Positions 1-12,072 are shown, counted from the stretch's first letter. The stretch: DNA of 64,000 bases from Wurfbainia villosa (GCA_025175895.1 CM045991.1:75317174-75381173), one strand, 5' to 3'. Notes: a model not told the origin generated them from the sequence alone. Numbers and translations are program-made.

Positions 1-316
1 TAATTAAATTTAATGAGGATTTTCAAAGTTTTTAAACTTGTGTTAGATTCAAACTTAGCTTTAGCTAGTCAAGTAGGTTTTTCCAGCATTTACTTCCAGG
101 TCGTGGCGAGGCACACGACCTTCTTGGATATCGGAGCAATGACCACTTCATAGACAAAGTCAATGAAGGAATCATGTACTTGATTCACTTTGGACTAAGC
201 CTTGGTCTAACTAGTCAAAGACTTTGTGATTTAGCTTCGTTCAGTTCCACTCATCTTAGTGCACCAGGTCATGGTGAGGCACATGACCTTCATGGATATC
301 GGAGCAATGACCACTT
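1..316 (-). repeat. Remnant of SIRE-like Copia gag-pol spacer (level 0)
   Basis: Read on the minus strand, this stretch resembles the non-coding spacer between gag and protease in Copia-4 (about 62400-62600). Both contain GTGCCTCGCCACGACC followed by a run about a lysine-rich, AT-rich stretch and a CTAACATAA-like segment. A block of about 50 bp (99-150) is repeated imperfectly at 269-316, ending in ATGACCACTT both times. No open gene is supported. The sequence resumes at 1533 after the solo LTR. Confidence 0.55.
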
Positions 317-1532
317 TGTTAGGGCAATCTCTTGCCATGATAAGGTTTTGATGTGTGTGGCAAAGGGTTTAAGTTAGGTTGGTATTGTTATTTGATATGT
401 GTGTTGGAGTCTTGCAGGACTTAGTAATTCGCACATGGAGCCTTGGCGGGTTCACCCTCACAACCTCGGTCCTTGAGTCGGTGAAGGATGACTTTGCGGA
501 AGCCGTGCGCTTGGAGCATCCGAGGGACCGTCGGACGAGATGACTTGAAGTAAAGCCAAGGAAGCAGACTTCGGAGGCAAGAGATGCGAAGGAGCATTGC
601 AGAGTCGTGCGCCTGATGCTGCCGAGGGACGTGGCCGCGAACGAAGAGAGCTTCGGCGAGGGACTTCGAGTGAGATGAGAGAATGAGTGAAATGTAAGTA
701 GCTCATTAGGTGAACTTGGTTGAATGGCTGAGTGTCGGAGACTTGACCGCAAGGGTTAAGGTTTACCCGACTGTCGGAAGCTCAAACTTATGTTAAGTTT
801 GAGTTTCACACGCACACCGATCGCCATGGAATGGCAATGATCGCTGAGTCAGTGTGTTTGGTGATATCCGATGATGGGTTTATGCCCCAGCCCGAAGGAT
901 GTCGCGTGCAGAACCGCCAGAAGCCATTGGGAAGTCGACTCTGAGGAGCGCCGATCGGCGTGAGGTCCATCAGTCGACTGCCAAGTGTTCTGTTGGACTA
1001 CAACGGTCTGGATCCGACGTGTTCGAAGGCTGTTGGAGTGGCGATAGTCGACTTCCAAGGGCAGCAGTCGACTGGTGGCGGCCAACGGGAAGAAATCAGC
1101 CCTCTCTATAAAAAGAGAGGGTGTGGACCTTTGGGAGGAAAATGCTTAAGTTCTAAACAACCATCCAAGTGCTCCACAAGATTCAAACTCCTTCTCTTAG
1201 CTTTATTTCACATCTATTGTAAAAGAAGGAGTGTGTTTGATTTGTAAAGGTTACCTCCACCTAGCTTGGTGCAAAGGAGAGACCAATAGTGATTGGCTTT
1301 GAAGGAGTGATTCACCTCGGACGAATCGGGATCGTGGATTAGCGGCGTAGCCGTGAACCACGTTACATCTTCTTTGTTAGCATTTTTATTTTCGTTTATT
1401 GCTTTGTCTTTATTGTTTATGCTTCCACTTGCGCTAACGATTGTGTAGAAGAGCAAACGAATGAGAGAATTCCTACATCCATCGGAAGAGGGCTATTCAC
1501 CCCCCTCTAGTCGGCCGTATCGATCCCCAACA
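317..1532 (+). mobile_element. Solo LTR of the gag-only SIRE-like family
   Basis: It starts TGTTAGGGCAATCTC and ends CCGTATCGATCCCCAACA. It matches, in opposite orientation, the two LTRs of the gag-only element at 41262-42438 and 45517-46691. The flanks are CACTT (312-316) and TACTT (1533-1537), a 4/5 match for a 5-bp TSD. The sequence after 1532 continues the level-0 repeat (CACTTCATAGACA at 146 versus TACTTCTTAGACA here), so no internal region is attached on either side. Length is 1,216 bp versus about 1,176 bp for the other copies. A TATA box lies in a hairpin loop near 1107. Confidence 0.8.
1100..1121 (+). promoter_or_regulatory. LTR core promoter: TATA box in a hairpin loop
   Basis: A perfect 7-bp inverted repeat, CCCTCTC (1100-1106) and GAGAGGG (1115-1121), encloses the 8-nt loop TATAAAAA. 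The same structure is found in both LTRs of the gag-only element. Calling the loop a TATA box is inference from its sequence and its mid-LTR position. Confidence 0.6.
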
Positions 1533-1662
1533 TACTTCTTAGACATGCACTTCAAAGAGCTTCCCTAACTTACTATCAGTTCACTTCGTCTTAGTACTAG
1601 GTTGTTCAAATTTAAACTACTTTGTTTCCTATCTAGTCCATTCTAAATTAAGCAAGTAAAGT
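1533..1662 (-). repeat. Level-0 Copia spacer remnant, right part
   Basis: Continuation of the sequence interrupted by the solo LTR. It is AT-rich and non-coding. It ends AAAGT immediately before the Gypsy-C terminus TGTCACAGCCC at 1663. The matching TSD of Gypsy-C would lie beyond the window. Confidence 0.5.
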
Positions 1663-2641
1663 TGTCACAGCCCGAGAGTATATATGTCCATCAACCGGAC
1701 GGTACCCTCTTGTGACAATATATGAAACAATACCAACACACTGCCCAAATAGTTGTTATCACAAATAAACCATAAATCACAGTGGAATATAGTGACAAAT
1801 AATAAAGATACAAAGACTCAAATAGTTGTGTACCGGTACGACTTGACACAACAAGGAATCATAATCGGAACCAACATCCATCCAAATCCATGATAAAAGC
1901 CAATACATACAACACAACTATAAACCAAAAATGCGGAACAACATAAGATAAAATACCAAAATGCACAATCCAAGGTAATACAATACCAATATGGATTACA
2001 ATCCAAATACTCAAGGTGAGATGGGATCAGCTGGTGGTGCTCTGAGCATCTAATGAAACTTTTACCTGTAACCTGGCCGATAAGAAAACCCAGGGTATGT
2101 GGTGGTGAGTACAAGACTCAGCGGTAATTTAAAAGATAGTGCATGAACAACATATAACATATAGAGAGCAACAAGTATACAAATGAAGATCTACAGGTAT
2201 ACATACGGTGATCAACGGACATACAGTCTTAAAGGAAACAACGAATAACTATCAGTATAATACTAATCAGTTCATATACAACCCAACTGATCAACTGTAC
2301 ATAATGTACTATTCCAACATACCTAAAATGTCTGCAACGACACAACTTATACAACCTGAGCAAGTATACAATAATATAACACGTACAACATGTATGAACA
2401 ATACTACACCTATAATCAACACCCAGTATATGATCAACATATAAACAAATACATTACTAACCTGGTCCATCCTATACCAAAACATAACGCTGATCAAATA
2501 CGTACAACAGTCTGATCCAACTCGTACACTGGTATCTCACACACAACAATATAGATCATGAAAATAACATGAAAAATGATGAACAAACATATGCAGCAAG
2601 CATAGCTCAAACAATTGCAACATCACAACAAGCATATATAG
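1663..2641 (-). repeat. Gypsy-C 3' LTR, segment 1 (LTR end)
   Basis: It starts TGTCACAGCCCGAGAG, which on the minus strand is the LTR 3' terminus. It is colinear but diverged from the Gypsy-AB LTR, sharing for instance the 'ACCTG..CCGATA..AACCCAGGGT' block near 2070-2095. It is interrupted at 2641 by Gypsy-AB (TSD TATAG, 2637-2641) and resumes at 41127. ORFs here are short and without family features. Confidence 0.8.
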
Positions 2642-2744
2642 TGTCACGCCCCGAGAGCATGCCGTGCCGAAAAGCAAACGGATGATATCTCCCCTATACG
2701 TGGCAACATTTCGGGTTAATACAAGGCCCGTAGGCCACAACAAC
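2642..2744 (-). repeat. Gypsy-AB LTR A, segment 1
   Basis: It starts TGTCACGCCCCGAGAG and matches 28235-28335 of LTR B almost base for base up to the (ACA)n tract. There Copia-1 has inserted, with TSD ACAAC at 2740-2744. Confidence 0.85.
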
Positions 2745-4936
2745 TGTTAGTAATATATGAGAGATGTCCTAAGGCAATCGCCTTATGTATGAACCATTTA
2801 TATGATAAATGAAGATTCACTATTTGAGTATACATGTTTAATGTATTTGATTGGATCTTAAACTCATTTACTGAATGTCCACGATACGATTCACGGCATG
2901 AGAGAATTTGTGATTGGATCACAACTAGTGAGTATCTCTACATGTGTAATTGTGATGTATCGAATTATCCTAGTCGATGAATTGATGGATTTGGACACCA
3001 TCAATTCATCGAGACTAGCACGAGGTATACTCCTTGGTGTATCCAAGCGGTGATTCTCCTTTGTTTGGAGACATAGTGATGTCGGAGTTGATCGTGGATG
3101 CTAGTTATGGTAACTAGTTCATTGGAGTGACCAGGTAGTAAGACTTCATATGGTTCTCTGCATATATAGATATGTCAATGAAGTTCTTACTGTGGCTTAA
3201 GTGCGATGTTCCTTTGACTTGCGGTATTCAAGTCATCTTGATCATGGAGACTTATGCTTTGACATCTTAAGCAAACATCTCTAAGGAGATGTGGACGCGG
3301 GATGATTGGGTATAAGTCGAAGTGATCGAAGGTGTTTGAATAGCCTATAAAGGATTCACCACTCCTTGCGAGGAGACGTATACCCATGGCCTCTCGTCGG
3401 ATTGTTACTAAAGTCTTTGGCCAAAGCAATACATGTTTAGAGTAAGGTACTCTTCGATACATGTGCAGTAACTAGAATCCGTAGGACGAGGAAATGATAC
3501 TTGGGCTAGGTGTGACGTAGTCAGCCTAGTGGGGACTGACACAATAGACCATGTCCTCAACCAAGTGGGTATAAGATGAGTGAAGGGAATGGGGCACGAT
3601 TCATTCGAGCTACTGAAGGGTTTCAGAAATAGTTCTGGATCAACCGTTGATCTTTTCGGTTAATTGGGGATCATGATGTACTACTAGGTGCCACTCATGA
3701 TCGTTCTATAATTAATGGTTGATTATAGACGGCCAACATAAACCGAGAACCTATTTGGTCACACGCACAACGAGTGTAATCCAAAGGATTTAAAACGAGC
3801 TTGAGAATGGGATTCTCAGACCGAGAGAAACTATGTTTGGTTGGACCAAACATAAGCGAGCATGAAATTGTTTGATGCAATGGAAGCGTGGATGGGCGTG
3901 TCTTATGAAGACATAATGGATGGACCAAAATGGTTTGGTTCTAATCCAATGGATGAGAATAAACCAAAGGGTTTGGTTTATATTAAACGAATGAACCAAA
4001 GGTTGGTTCGGTTCGTTTTAACTTAAAATAAACCATCATGGTTTGGTTTATTTTAACTTATCTTAATGGAGCGGGTTAACGGGCTTTATGGATATGATCC
4101 ATTAACCATTAAGAGAATTAGTTCTCTATAAAATAGGGATTAAACCCTAACCCTAACGCTAATCCAATTAGTGGCCGCCCAACCCATCCTCCTTGTTGTT
4201 GGCGTCAACAACAAGGGCTGCCGCCCAACTTCATTGTGTGGCTGCCATCTCCTTGCCGGCATCCAAGCTTCGGCCGGTGGACCTCCGGCGACCCTCCGGT
4301 GATCTCCCTTGGGTTCGGTGTAAAGGTGAGGCTCCATCTCTTCTTTAGCCGGCGCCTATTTCCTCCACCAAAGCTGTCCAGTTTTTCTGGACAGCTTCTT
4401 CTCCTCTCGTCGGAGCGTCGTTTGGACGACGGTTAGTGCTCCGACAGCGGATAAAATACCGGGGATTTGATCTCCGGTAATCCTCTGAGGTGGAGGACGA
4501 AGGATTCGTCAATCGGTTGACGAATACCTCTCCGGAGAAGCAAGTCTTGAGGACTTGTTTTAGGTCCGAATTTGGATTCGGACCGTGATCATCTCTCGAT
4601 CACATCGTCTTCAACACGAGGCTAGTAACCCGTACGAAGACGAAGCTCGTGACTTAGCGAAGTCATCGAGAGCTCGGCGTGGATACGGATAGAGACGATT
4701 CTTACGAGAATCGTTCCGGTTGATGCCGTTCCCGCTACACGTCATACGGAAGGTATAACGTAGTTTAATTTCTTTTATTGCAATTTTAATTTACGGTTAT
4801 GTCTACACTTGTTGTAATAGCATGCGTGTGTTGTGTGTGTTGTAATAAATAGGAATATTTATTATTTTTATTGCTTCCGCTGTGCTCATGTTTACGAAAC
4901 ATGATCGAACACACACCTGCCATGCGTGCGAAACCT
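2745..4936 (+). repeat. Copia-1 5' LTR
   Basis: It starts TGTTAGTAATATATGAGAG and matches 9880-12067 and 55086-57294. A probable TATA box TATAAAATA lies at 4127-4135, followed by a CCCTAA-rich leader. The 3' boundary is set by comparison with the two other copies (ending AAACCCAACA) and is uncertain by a few bases, because the last bases here have mutated. Confidence 0.85.
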
Positions 4937-6227
4937 TGGTGGTATCGAGCCCAGGTTGTGTTTCGACATAATCGTAAAATTGGTTTTGCGATAGTCATAA
5001 TGTATTTCTGGAAATTTTCTAAATTTTGGAAATTTAGAAGTATTTATGGAATTTTTCAATTTTGGAAAGTCTAGAAGTATTTATGGAAATCTTCCACTTT
5101 TGGAAAGTTGGAAGTATTTATGGAAATTGATATTTTCCATAAATAAAATATTTGATTAGATTCTGGAAATTTGTTTCCTAATTTAATCTTGATTTGATTT
5201 GGGAAATCAAATCTTAAAATATTTTATTTCCATAAGTAGTTTTGAAGATTTAGGAAATTGGTTTCCTAAATAGATTTTCCTTAATCAAATAATTCCATGA
5301 ATAAAATATGTGATTAGATTTGGAAATTTGTTTCCTAATTTAATTATGATTTGATTTGGAGAATCAAATCTTAAACATATTTTATTTCCATAAATAGTTA
5401 TGACATATAAGGAAATATTGTACATGACATAATTGTATGACATGTAATTGCATTAGATGCATAACATAATGTCATGCGTGTCGTGACATGTAGATGTATG
5501 CCATGTATGCCATGCCATGTAGATAATAGTTATTTGCATGCAAAGAGGATGAGACATAAAAACCTTTAAACAATATTAAAGCCTACACCTTCCATTAATA
5601 TGGTTAGAACCAGAGTTCTGTTTCTTGTTTGGGTTGTTGGACTCTCTCCAAGCCCGGCTCGAACACGAACATGTTCAAACCATGGAATAGTTTAATACTA
5701 ATATGGTAAGAGTCAGAGGTCAATCGTTAGCTTTGGTTGTTGGACTCTCTCCAAGCTGGGCTAATTGGTTGAATGCGCTCTAACCATATTAAAACTATGT
5801 CCGATTAATGGGTTGGCTTTAACCTGGAGCATCGGCTTGTTGGACTCTCTCCAAGGTCGATGTAAAGGGAGGTGAAGTTGGGTGCTATGCATATGATGCA
5901 TACTTGTTAATGTGTTAACAACCCGATGTATGTGTGAACATTCAAATAGTTGATAGCACATTGTGATAGTTGCATATACGTGATATGCAATCGGTATAGA
6001 TGATACCTACCGTCGTAGCTATGAATGGCTTGTTGGACTCTCTCCAAGGTTATTCATAACTATGATGGATATCAACCCATTCGGAGATGAACCTACAATC
6101 TCCCGAAGTGATTTTGGGGTTTTTGAAATTCGAAAAATGAATGGGATTTATAAATGTATATTGATGCATTTTAAAATCATCTTTCTCATATATGCTCGTT
6201 TTGTATTTCTAAGTTAATATATTGATC
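4937..6227 (+). other. Copia-1 PBS and untranslated leader with repeats
   Basis: Just inside the LTR is TGGTATCGAGCCC, resembling the usual plant iMet-tRNA site TGGTATCAGAGC but lacking a few bases. Then come AT-rich tandem-like units of about 45 bp built on GTATTTATGGAAAT (about 5035-5130). A 19-mer TTGTTGGACTCTCTCCAAG follows at 5634, 5737, 5837 and 6030. Each copy can fold as TTGGA-CTCTC-TCCAA. No ORF of interest is present. The same leader is found in Copia-3. Confidence 0.75.
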
Positions 6228-6870
6228 ATGATGTGTTTGAATTTGCGTTCCATTTTGGATTCAAATAAATTGACTGGGCCGAACTTCTTGGACTGGCTTA
6301 GAAACTTGAGAATTGTTCTCAAGGTGAAAAGCTTGTATGTCCTCGAAGCGCCTCTTCCCGCCCGTCCTAGTGACGATGCAACTCTGGACCAATTGTTGGC
6401 CTATCAGAAACATGTGAGTGATTCTGAACAAATGAGTTGCATCATGCTAGCCACGATGGAACCCAAGCTACGAAAGCAGCATGAGCATATGGATGCTCAT
6501 ATCGTAGTCCTTCATCTTTGTGAGTTGGTTGATGAGCAAGTGAGATTCGAAAGGTTCGAAGTCTCAAAGCTCCTCTTCACCTCCGAGATGCTAGGAGGTT
6601 CATACGTAGTCTTGCTCAATATGAAGGCGTGGAGTCTTACGAGAAGCATGAGCGAGGGGCGGTCTTGTTAGTTGATTCCTCGAAGAAAGGTTCTAAGAGG
6701 AAGTCAAAGGAACAGTGAGAAGGAAAGAAGAGAAAGGCTAAGAAGGTAGAACTAGCACAAAGGAAACTTGCCATCATTATGGCAAGGAGAGCCATTCTTG
6801 AAGAAAGTGCAAGATTTATCTTGAGTCCGTGAAGAAGGATAAGGCATCGGATGCCCCATCTTCTTGAAAT
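6228..6870 (+). pseudogene. gag: Copia-1 gag, broken
   Basis: The open part starts at ATG 6228 (the upstream in-frame TTG is not needed) and reads about 148 residues. The N-terminus, with 'LDSNKLTGPNFLDWLRNLRI', is the typical Copia capsid start and is nearly the same as in Copia-3. Compared with Copia-3, the segment after 'LLFTSEM' lacks about 200 bp, then enters a wrong frame and stops at 6669-6671. The zinc knuckle (around 6768-6815) is still visible, but one cysteine codon has become TAT and an in-frame TGA interrupts it. It cannot make a functional capsid. Confidence 0.85.
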
Positions 6871-6894
6871 CTTCTTTATTGATTGTCATTCTAT

Positions 6895-9850
6895 TTCCTT
6901 AGACACTTGGGTATTGGATCTTTGGGTGTGGCTCACATATATGTAATGACATACATGGGCTAAGGAATAGAAGAAGACTCGTCAAGGAGAGTCAAATTTA
7001 CGTGTTGGGAATGAAGCAAAGGTTCTTTGCCATCGGAGCGTATTTGTTGAAACTCCTGCAGGACTTGTCTTAGAAGCTGGACAATTGCTTTATATTCCTT
7101 TGTTGATAAAGAACATCATTTCTATTTCTTGTTTAAATAGAAATGGTTTCCATTTGACGCTTAGTAACAATTGTTGTTACATAACTTTGAATGGGTTCTT
7201 TATGGACTGGAACTTTAAGCAATGGTGTTTATCGTTGGGCGTATCCGGTGACGATTTCAATATCGGCGAGCAACACTAGTGCTCGAAAGGATAATCAAAT
7301 AGACTCCTATATGTGGCATTGTCGTCTTGGCCATATAAGCAAGAAGCGCATGTCGAATTACACCGATGTGGAATTGGAATCGTTGAATTGGATTCATACG
7401 ATACATGCGAATCATGCTTAAAAGGCAAGATGACTAAGTTACCTTTCTTTGGAAAGGTGAGCAGTGGGAGAGTTACTAGGTCTAATACATCTTGATGTAT
7501 GTGGACCTATGTCAACTCAAGCATTAGGAGGCTATAGCTACTTCATTACCTTCACCGATGATCACTCACGGTTTGGGTATGTGTTCTTGATGAAACACAA
7601 GTCCAAGCCTTTGAAAGGTTCAAAGAATTCAGAAATGAAGTAGAGAAACAACATGACAAGAGTATTAAAATAATCGGATCGAGGTGGTGAATACTTAAGT
7701 CAAGAGTTTCTTGATTATCTAAGAGACAATGGCATATTGTCTCAATGGACTCCGCCCTATACACCCATAACATAATGGTGTATCTGAGAGGCGTAACCGG
7801 ACCTTGTTGGACATGGTCAGGTCAATGATGAATCATGCAACTCTTCCCAAGTCCTTTTGGGGTTATGCACTTCAGACAGCTGTTTACTTGTTAAACAGAA
7901 TGCCTACCAAGGTAGTCTCAACTACTCCATATGAGATATGGAATGGTAAGAAACCTCATGTATCTTACTTGAAGATATGGGGTTGTCCTGCTTATGTGAA
8001 GCGGACTGTATCAGACAAACTGGATGCTAAGTCTGATAAATGTCTATTTATTGGATACCCTAAGGAAACAAGGGGTTACCAATTCTATCATCCTGTGGAA
8101 CAAAAGGTGTTTGTTTCAAGGCATGCTGTGTTTCTAGATAAAGAGTTTCTCTTGCAAGAAAACAGTGGGAGTGTCGTCGAGCTTGAGGAGGCTCGAGAGA
8201 CTCAAATAGACATTGATGAGATACCTGGTGAAGAACAACAGCTGACAACTCATAGTGATGAGCAATCGGCTGGACCTATTGTAACACCACATCTTCGTAG
8301 ATCTGGTAGAACACGCAACATTCCTGAGAGATATGGATTTCTCGTAAGCGAATCGAACGACGTGTTACTCATTGATGATGAGGAGCCTACCAGTTATGAA
8401 GAAGTGCTGACAAGTTCAGAAAGGGATAAGTGGCTTGGTGCCATGAAGTCGGAAATGGATTCCATGTACGAAAACCAAGTTTGGAACTTGGTTGACCCAC
8501 CTGAAGGCATAAAGCCTATAGGGTGCAAGTGGGTTTTCAAGAAGAAAACAGGATGGATGGTAATGTGATTACCTATAAGGCTAGATTGGTGGCGAAAGGA
8601 TATCGTCAAAAGCAAGGTGTTGATTATGACGAAACCTATTATAGCTTATGCTTAAATCCATTCGGATGCTCTCCGGCCATAGCGCTCATTATGATTATGA
8701 GATATGGCGGATGGATGTGAAAATGCTTTCCTTAATGGAAACTTGCTCGAGGGCGTGTATATGATCTGACTGAGGTTTCACATCGGTTGATAAAACCAAG
8801 GTATGCAAGTTGCGGCGATCCATTTATGGATTGAAGCAAGCATCCAGAGTGGAATATCCGCTTTGATGAGACGATCAAAAGTTTGATTTCTCACAAAATC
8901 AGGAACCTTGTGTGTACAAGAAGGTTAGTGAGTGCGATCGTGTTCCTAGTATTGTATGTCGATGACATATTACTTATAGGAAGCGATGTGTCCATCTTCT
9001 GATCGATTAAGGTTTGGTTATCCAAGACATTCTCCATGAAAGACCTGGGAGAAGCAACCTACATCCTAGGGATTAAGATCTATAGAGATAGATCGAAACG
9101 GTTGCTTGGTCTTTCGCAGTCTACATATATAGACCGAGTGCTAAAGAGGTTTAGCATGTCGGAATCCAAGAAAGGTTATCCCCCATCGGGCATGGGGTAC
9201 ACCTTTCGAAGTCTATGTGTCCGCGCACAGAAGACGAGAGGATTTGCATGAGTAAGATTCCCTATGCATCCGCAATAGGATCTATCATGTATGCTATGTT
9301 ATGTACGAGGCCCGATGTATCGTATGCTCTGAGTGTCACGAGCAGATACCAGTCTGATCCAGGAATGGATCATTGGGCGGCTGTTAAGACGATCCTTAAG
9401 TACTTGAGAAGAACTAAGGATGTGTTCCTAATATATGGAGAAGGGTACATGGTGATACGTGGGTATACGGATGCCAACTCCAGAAAGACAAGGATGATTC
9501 CATGTCTTAGTCTGGGTATGTATTCACCTAGAATGGAGGCGCAATAAGTTGGAAAGGTTCCAAGCTTGACACTATAGCGGATTCTGCCACTGAGGCAGAA
9601 TGCATTGCAGCTTTGGAAGCAGCAAAGGAAGCGGTTTGGATCAATAAGTTCATCTCTGAACTTGATGTGGTCTCATCAATGATCCAAACATGTGCTTCGC
9701 CGCTATCATCTTATCAGAGAGATCATCAGTAGGAATGAAATACAAATCGAGAAAATTCCCACTGAAAGGAACTTAGCGGATCCTTTGACTAAAGCATTAC
9801 CTCAAAGTAAGTTTGAGGGTCATGTTGGTGCTTATGGTATTGGATACCGT
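6895..9850 (+). pseudogene. pol: Copia-1 pol (protease, integrase, RT, RNase H), broken
   Basis: Domains appear in Copia order. The protease 'WVLD' motif (about 6909-6921) is frameshifted at the catalytic site. Next come the integrase HHCC finger (WHCRLGH near 7315, CESC near 7407) and integrase core fragments with FTDD and SDRGGEY. The longest open part (7804-8568) holds the integrase C-terminus and the start of RT. RT motif YVDD is at 8955-8966. RNase H fragments include ASAIGSIMYA and, near 9590, an EAEC/IAALEAAKEAVW-like stretch. At least six frameshifts separate the pieces. Integrase retains the E of the DDE triad (VSERR, near 7785). Confidence 0.88.
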
Positions 9851-9867
9851 AGCGATTGGCATTAGGC

Positions 9868-9879
9868 CAAGTGGGAGTC
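9868..9879 (+). other. Copia-1 polypurine tract
   Basis: CAAGTGGGAGTC sits directly before the 3' LTR start TGTTAGTAATA. It is the expected priming site for plus-strand synthesis. Confidence 0.7.
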
Positions 9880-12067
9880 TGTTAGTAATATATGAGAGAT
9901 GTCCTAAGGCAATCGCCTTATGTATGAACCATTTATATGATAAATGAAGATTCACTATTTGAGTATACATGTTTAATGTATTTGATTGGATCTTAAACTC
10001 ATTTACTGAATGTCCACGATACGATTCACAGCATGAGAGAATTTGTGATTGGATCACAACTAGTGAGTATCTCTACATGTGTAATTGTGATGTATCGGAA
10101 TTATCCCTAATCGATGAATTGATGGATTTGGACACCATCAATTCTGTCGAGACTAGCACGAGGTATACTCCTTGGTGTATCCAAGCAGCTGATTCTCACT
10201 GGCTGGAGACATAGTGATGTCCGGAGTTAATCGTGGATGCTAGTTATGGTAACTAGTTCATTGGAGTGACCACCGTAAGACTTCATATGGTTCTCTGCAT
10301 ATATAGATATGTCAATGAAGTTCTTCTTGTGGCTTAAGTGCGATGTTCCTTTGACTTGCGGTATTCAAGTCATCTTGATCATGGAGACTTATGCTTTGAC
10401 ATCTTAAGCAAACATCTCTAAGGAGATGTGGACCGGGATGATTGGGTATAAGTCAGTGATCGAAGGTGTTTGAATAGCCTATAAAGGATTCACCACTCCT
10501 TGCGAGGAGATGTATACCCATGGCCTCTCGTCGGATTGTTACTAAAGTCTTTGGCCAAAGCATTACATGTTTAGAGTAAGGTACTTGATACATGTGGAGT
10601 AACTAGAATCAGTAGGGACGAGGAAATGATACTTGGGCTAGGTGTGGCGTGTCGACCTAGTGGGTGACACAATAGACCATGTCACGAACCAAGTGGGTAT
10701 AAGATGAGTGAAGGGAATGGGGCACGATTCATTCGAGCTGCTGAAGGGTTTCAGAAATAGTTCTGGATCAACCGTTGATCTTTTCGGTTAATTGGGGATC
10801 ATGATGTACTACTAGGTGCCACTCATGATCGTTCTATAATTAATGGTTGATTATAGACGGCCAACATAAACCGAGAACCTATTTGGTCACACGCACAACG
10901 AGTGTAATCCAAAGGATTTAAAACGAGCTTGAGAATGAGATTCTCAGACCGAGAGAAACTATGTTTGGTTGGACCAAACATAAAGCGAGCATGAAATTGT
11001 TTCAGTCGCAATGGAAGCGTGGATGGGCAGTGTCTTATGAAGACATAATGGATGGACCAAAATGGTTTGGTTCTAATCCAATGGATGAGAATAAACCAAA
11101 GGGTTTGGTTTATATTAAACGAATGAACCAAAGGTTGGTTCGGTTCGTTTTAACTTAAAATAAACCATCATGGTTTGGTTTATTTTAACTTATCTTAATG
11201 GAGCGGGTTAACGGGCTTTATGGATATGATCCATTAACCATTAAGAGAATTAGTTCTCTATAAAATAGGGATTAAACCCTAACCCTAACGCTAATCCAAT
11301 TAGTGGCCGCCCAACCCATCCTCCTTGTTGTTGGCGTCAACAACAAGGGCTGCCGCCCAACTTCATTGTGTGGCTGCCATCTCCTTGCCGCGGCGTCAAG
11401 CTGTGGACCTCCGGCGACCCTCCGGTGATCTCCCTTGGGTTCGGTGTAAAGGTGAGGCTCCATCTCTTCTTTAGCCGGCGCCTATTTCCTCCACCAAAGC
11501 TGTCCAGTTTTTCTGGACAGCTTCTCCTCTCGTCGGAGCGTCGTTTGGACGACGGTTAGTGCTCCGACAGCGGATAACATACCGGGGATTTGATCTCCGG
11601 TAATCCTCTGAGGTGGAGGACGAAGGATTCGTCAATCGGTTGACGAATACCTCTCCGGAGAAGCAAGTCTTGAGGACTTGTTTTAGGTCCGAATTTGGAT
11701 TCGGACCGTGATCATCTCTCGATCACATCGTCTTCAACACGAGGCTAGTAACCCGTACGAAGACGAAGCTCGTGGCTTGGCGAAGTCATCCCGAGGAGCT
11801 CGGCGTGGATACGGATAGAGACGATTCTTACGAGAATCGTTCCGGTTGATGCCGTTCCCGCTACACGTCATACGGAAGGTATAACGTAGTTTAATTTCTT
11901 TTATTGCAATTTTAATTTACGGTTATGTCTACACTTGTTGTAATAGCATGCGTGTGTTGTGTGTGTTGTAATAAATAGGAATATTTATTATTTTTATTGC
12001 TTCCGCTGTGCTCATGTTTACGAAACATGATCGAACACACACACGCCGCGGTGCCGGAAACCCAACA
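9880..12067 (+). repeat. Copia-1 3' LTR
   Basis: Near-identical partner of 2745-4936, 2,188 bp, ending GGAAACCCAACA. TATA-like TATAAAATA is at 11259-11267. Followed by TSD ACAAC. Confidence 0.9.
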
Positions 12068-12072
12068 ACAAC

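Larger units (their letters stand above)
2745..12067 (+). mobile_element. Copia-1: Angela-like LTR retrotransposon, decayed
   Basis: A 9.3-kb plus-strand element inserted in LTR A. Its LTRs are 2745-4936 and 9880-12067 (about 2.19 kb each). The 5-bp TSD ACAAC lies at 2740-2744 and 12068-12072. The exact edge is slightly ambiguous because the target is an (ACA)n tract, but joining the flanks restores the uninterrupted LTR B sequence. Order is LTR, PBS, hairpin-repeat leader, gag, protease, integrase, RT, RNase H, PPT, LTR, the usual Copia order. The first 290 bp of the LTRs differ at only about six places, so it is younger than its host. All genes carry multiple lesions. Confidence 0.92.

Noticed and set aside
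2208..2444. 78-residue plus ORF rich in Asn/Thr/Tyr
   Set aside because: Chance ORF in an A/C-rich stretch of LTR C; no homology cue and no expression signal.
4140..4156. CCCTAA repeats resembling telomeric DNA
   Set aside because: Only two to three units inside an LTR leader, repeated at 11275 in the partner LTR; part of the LTR and no telomere.
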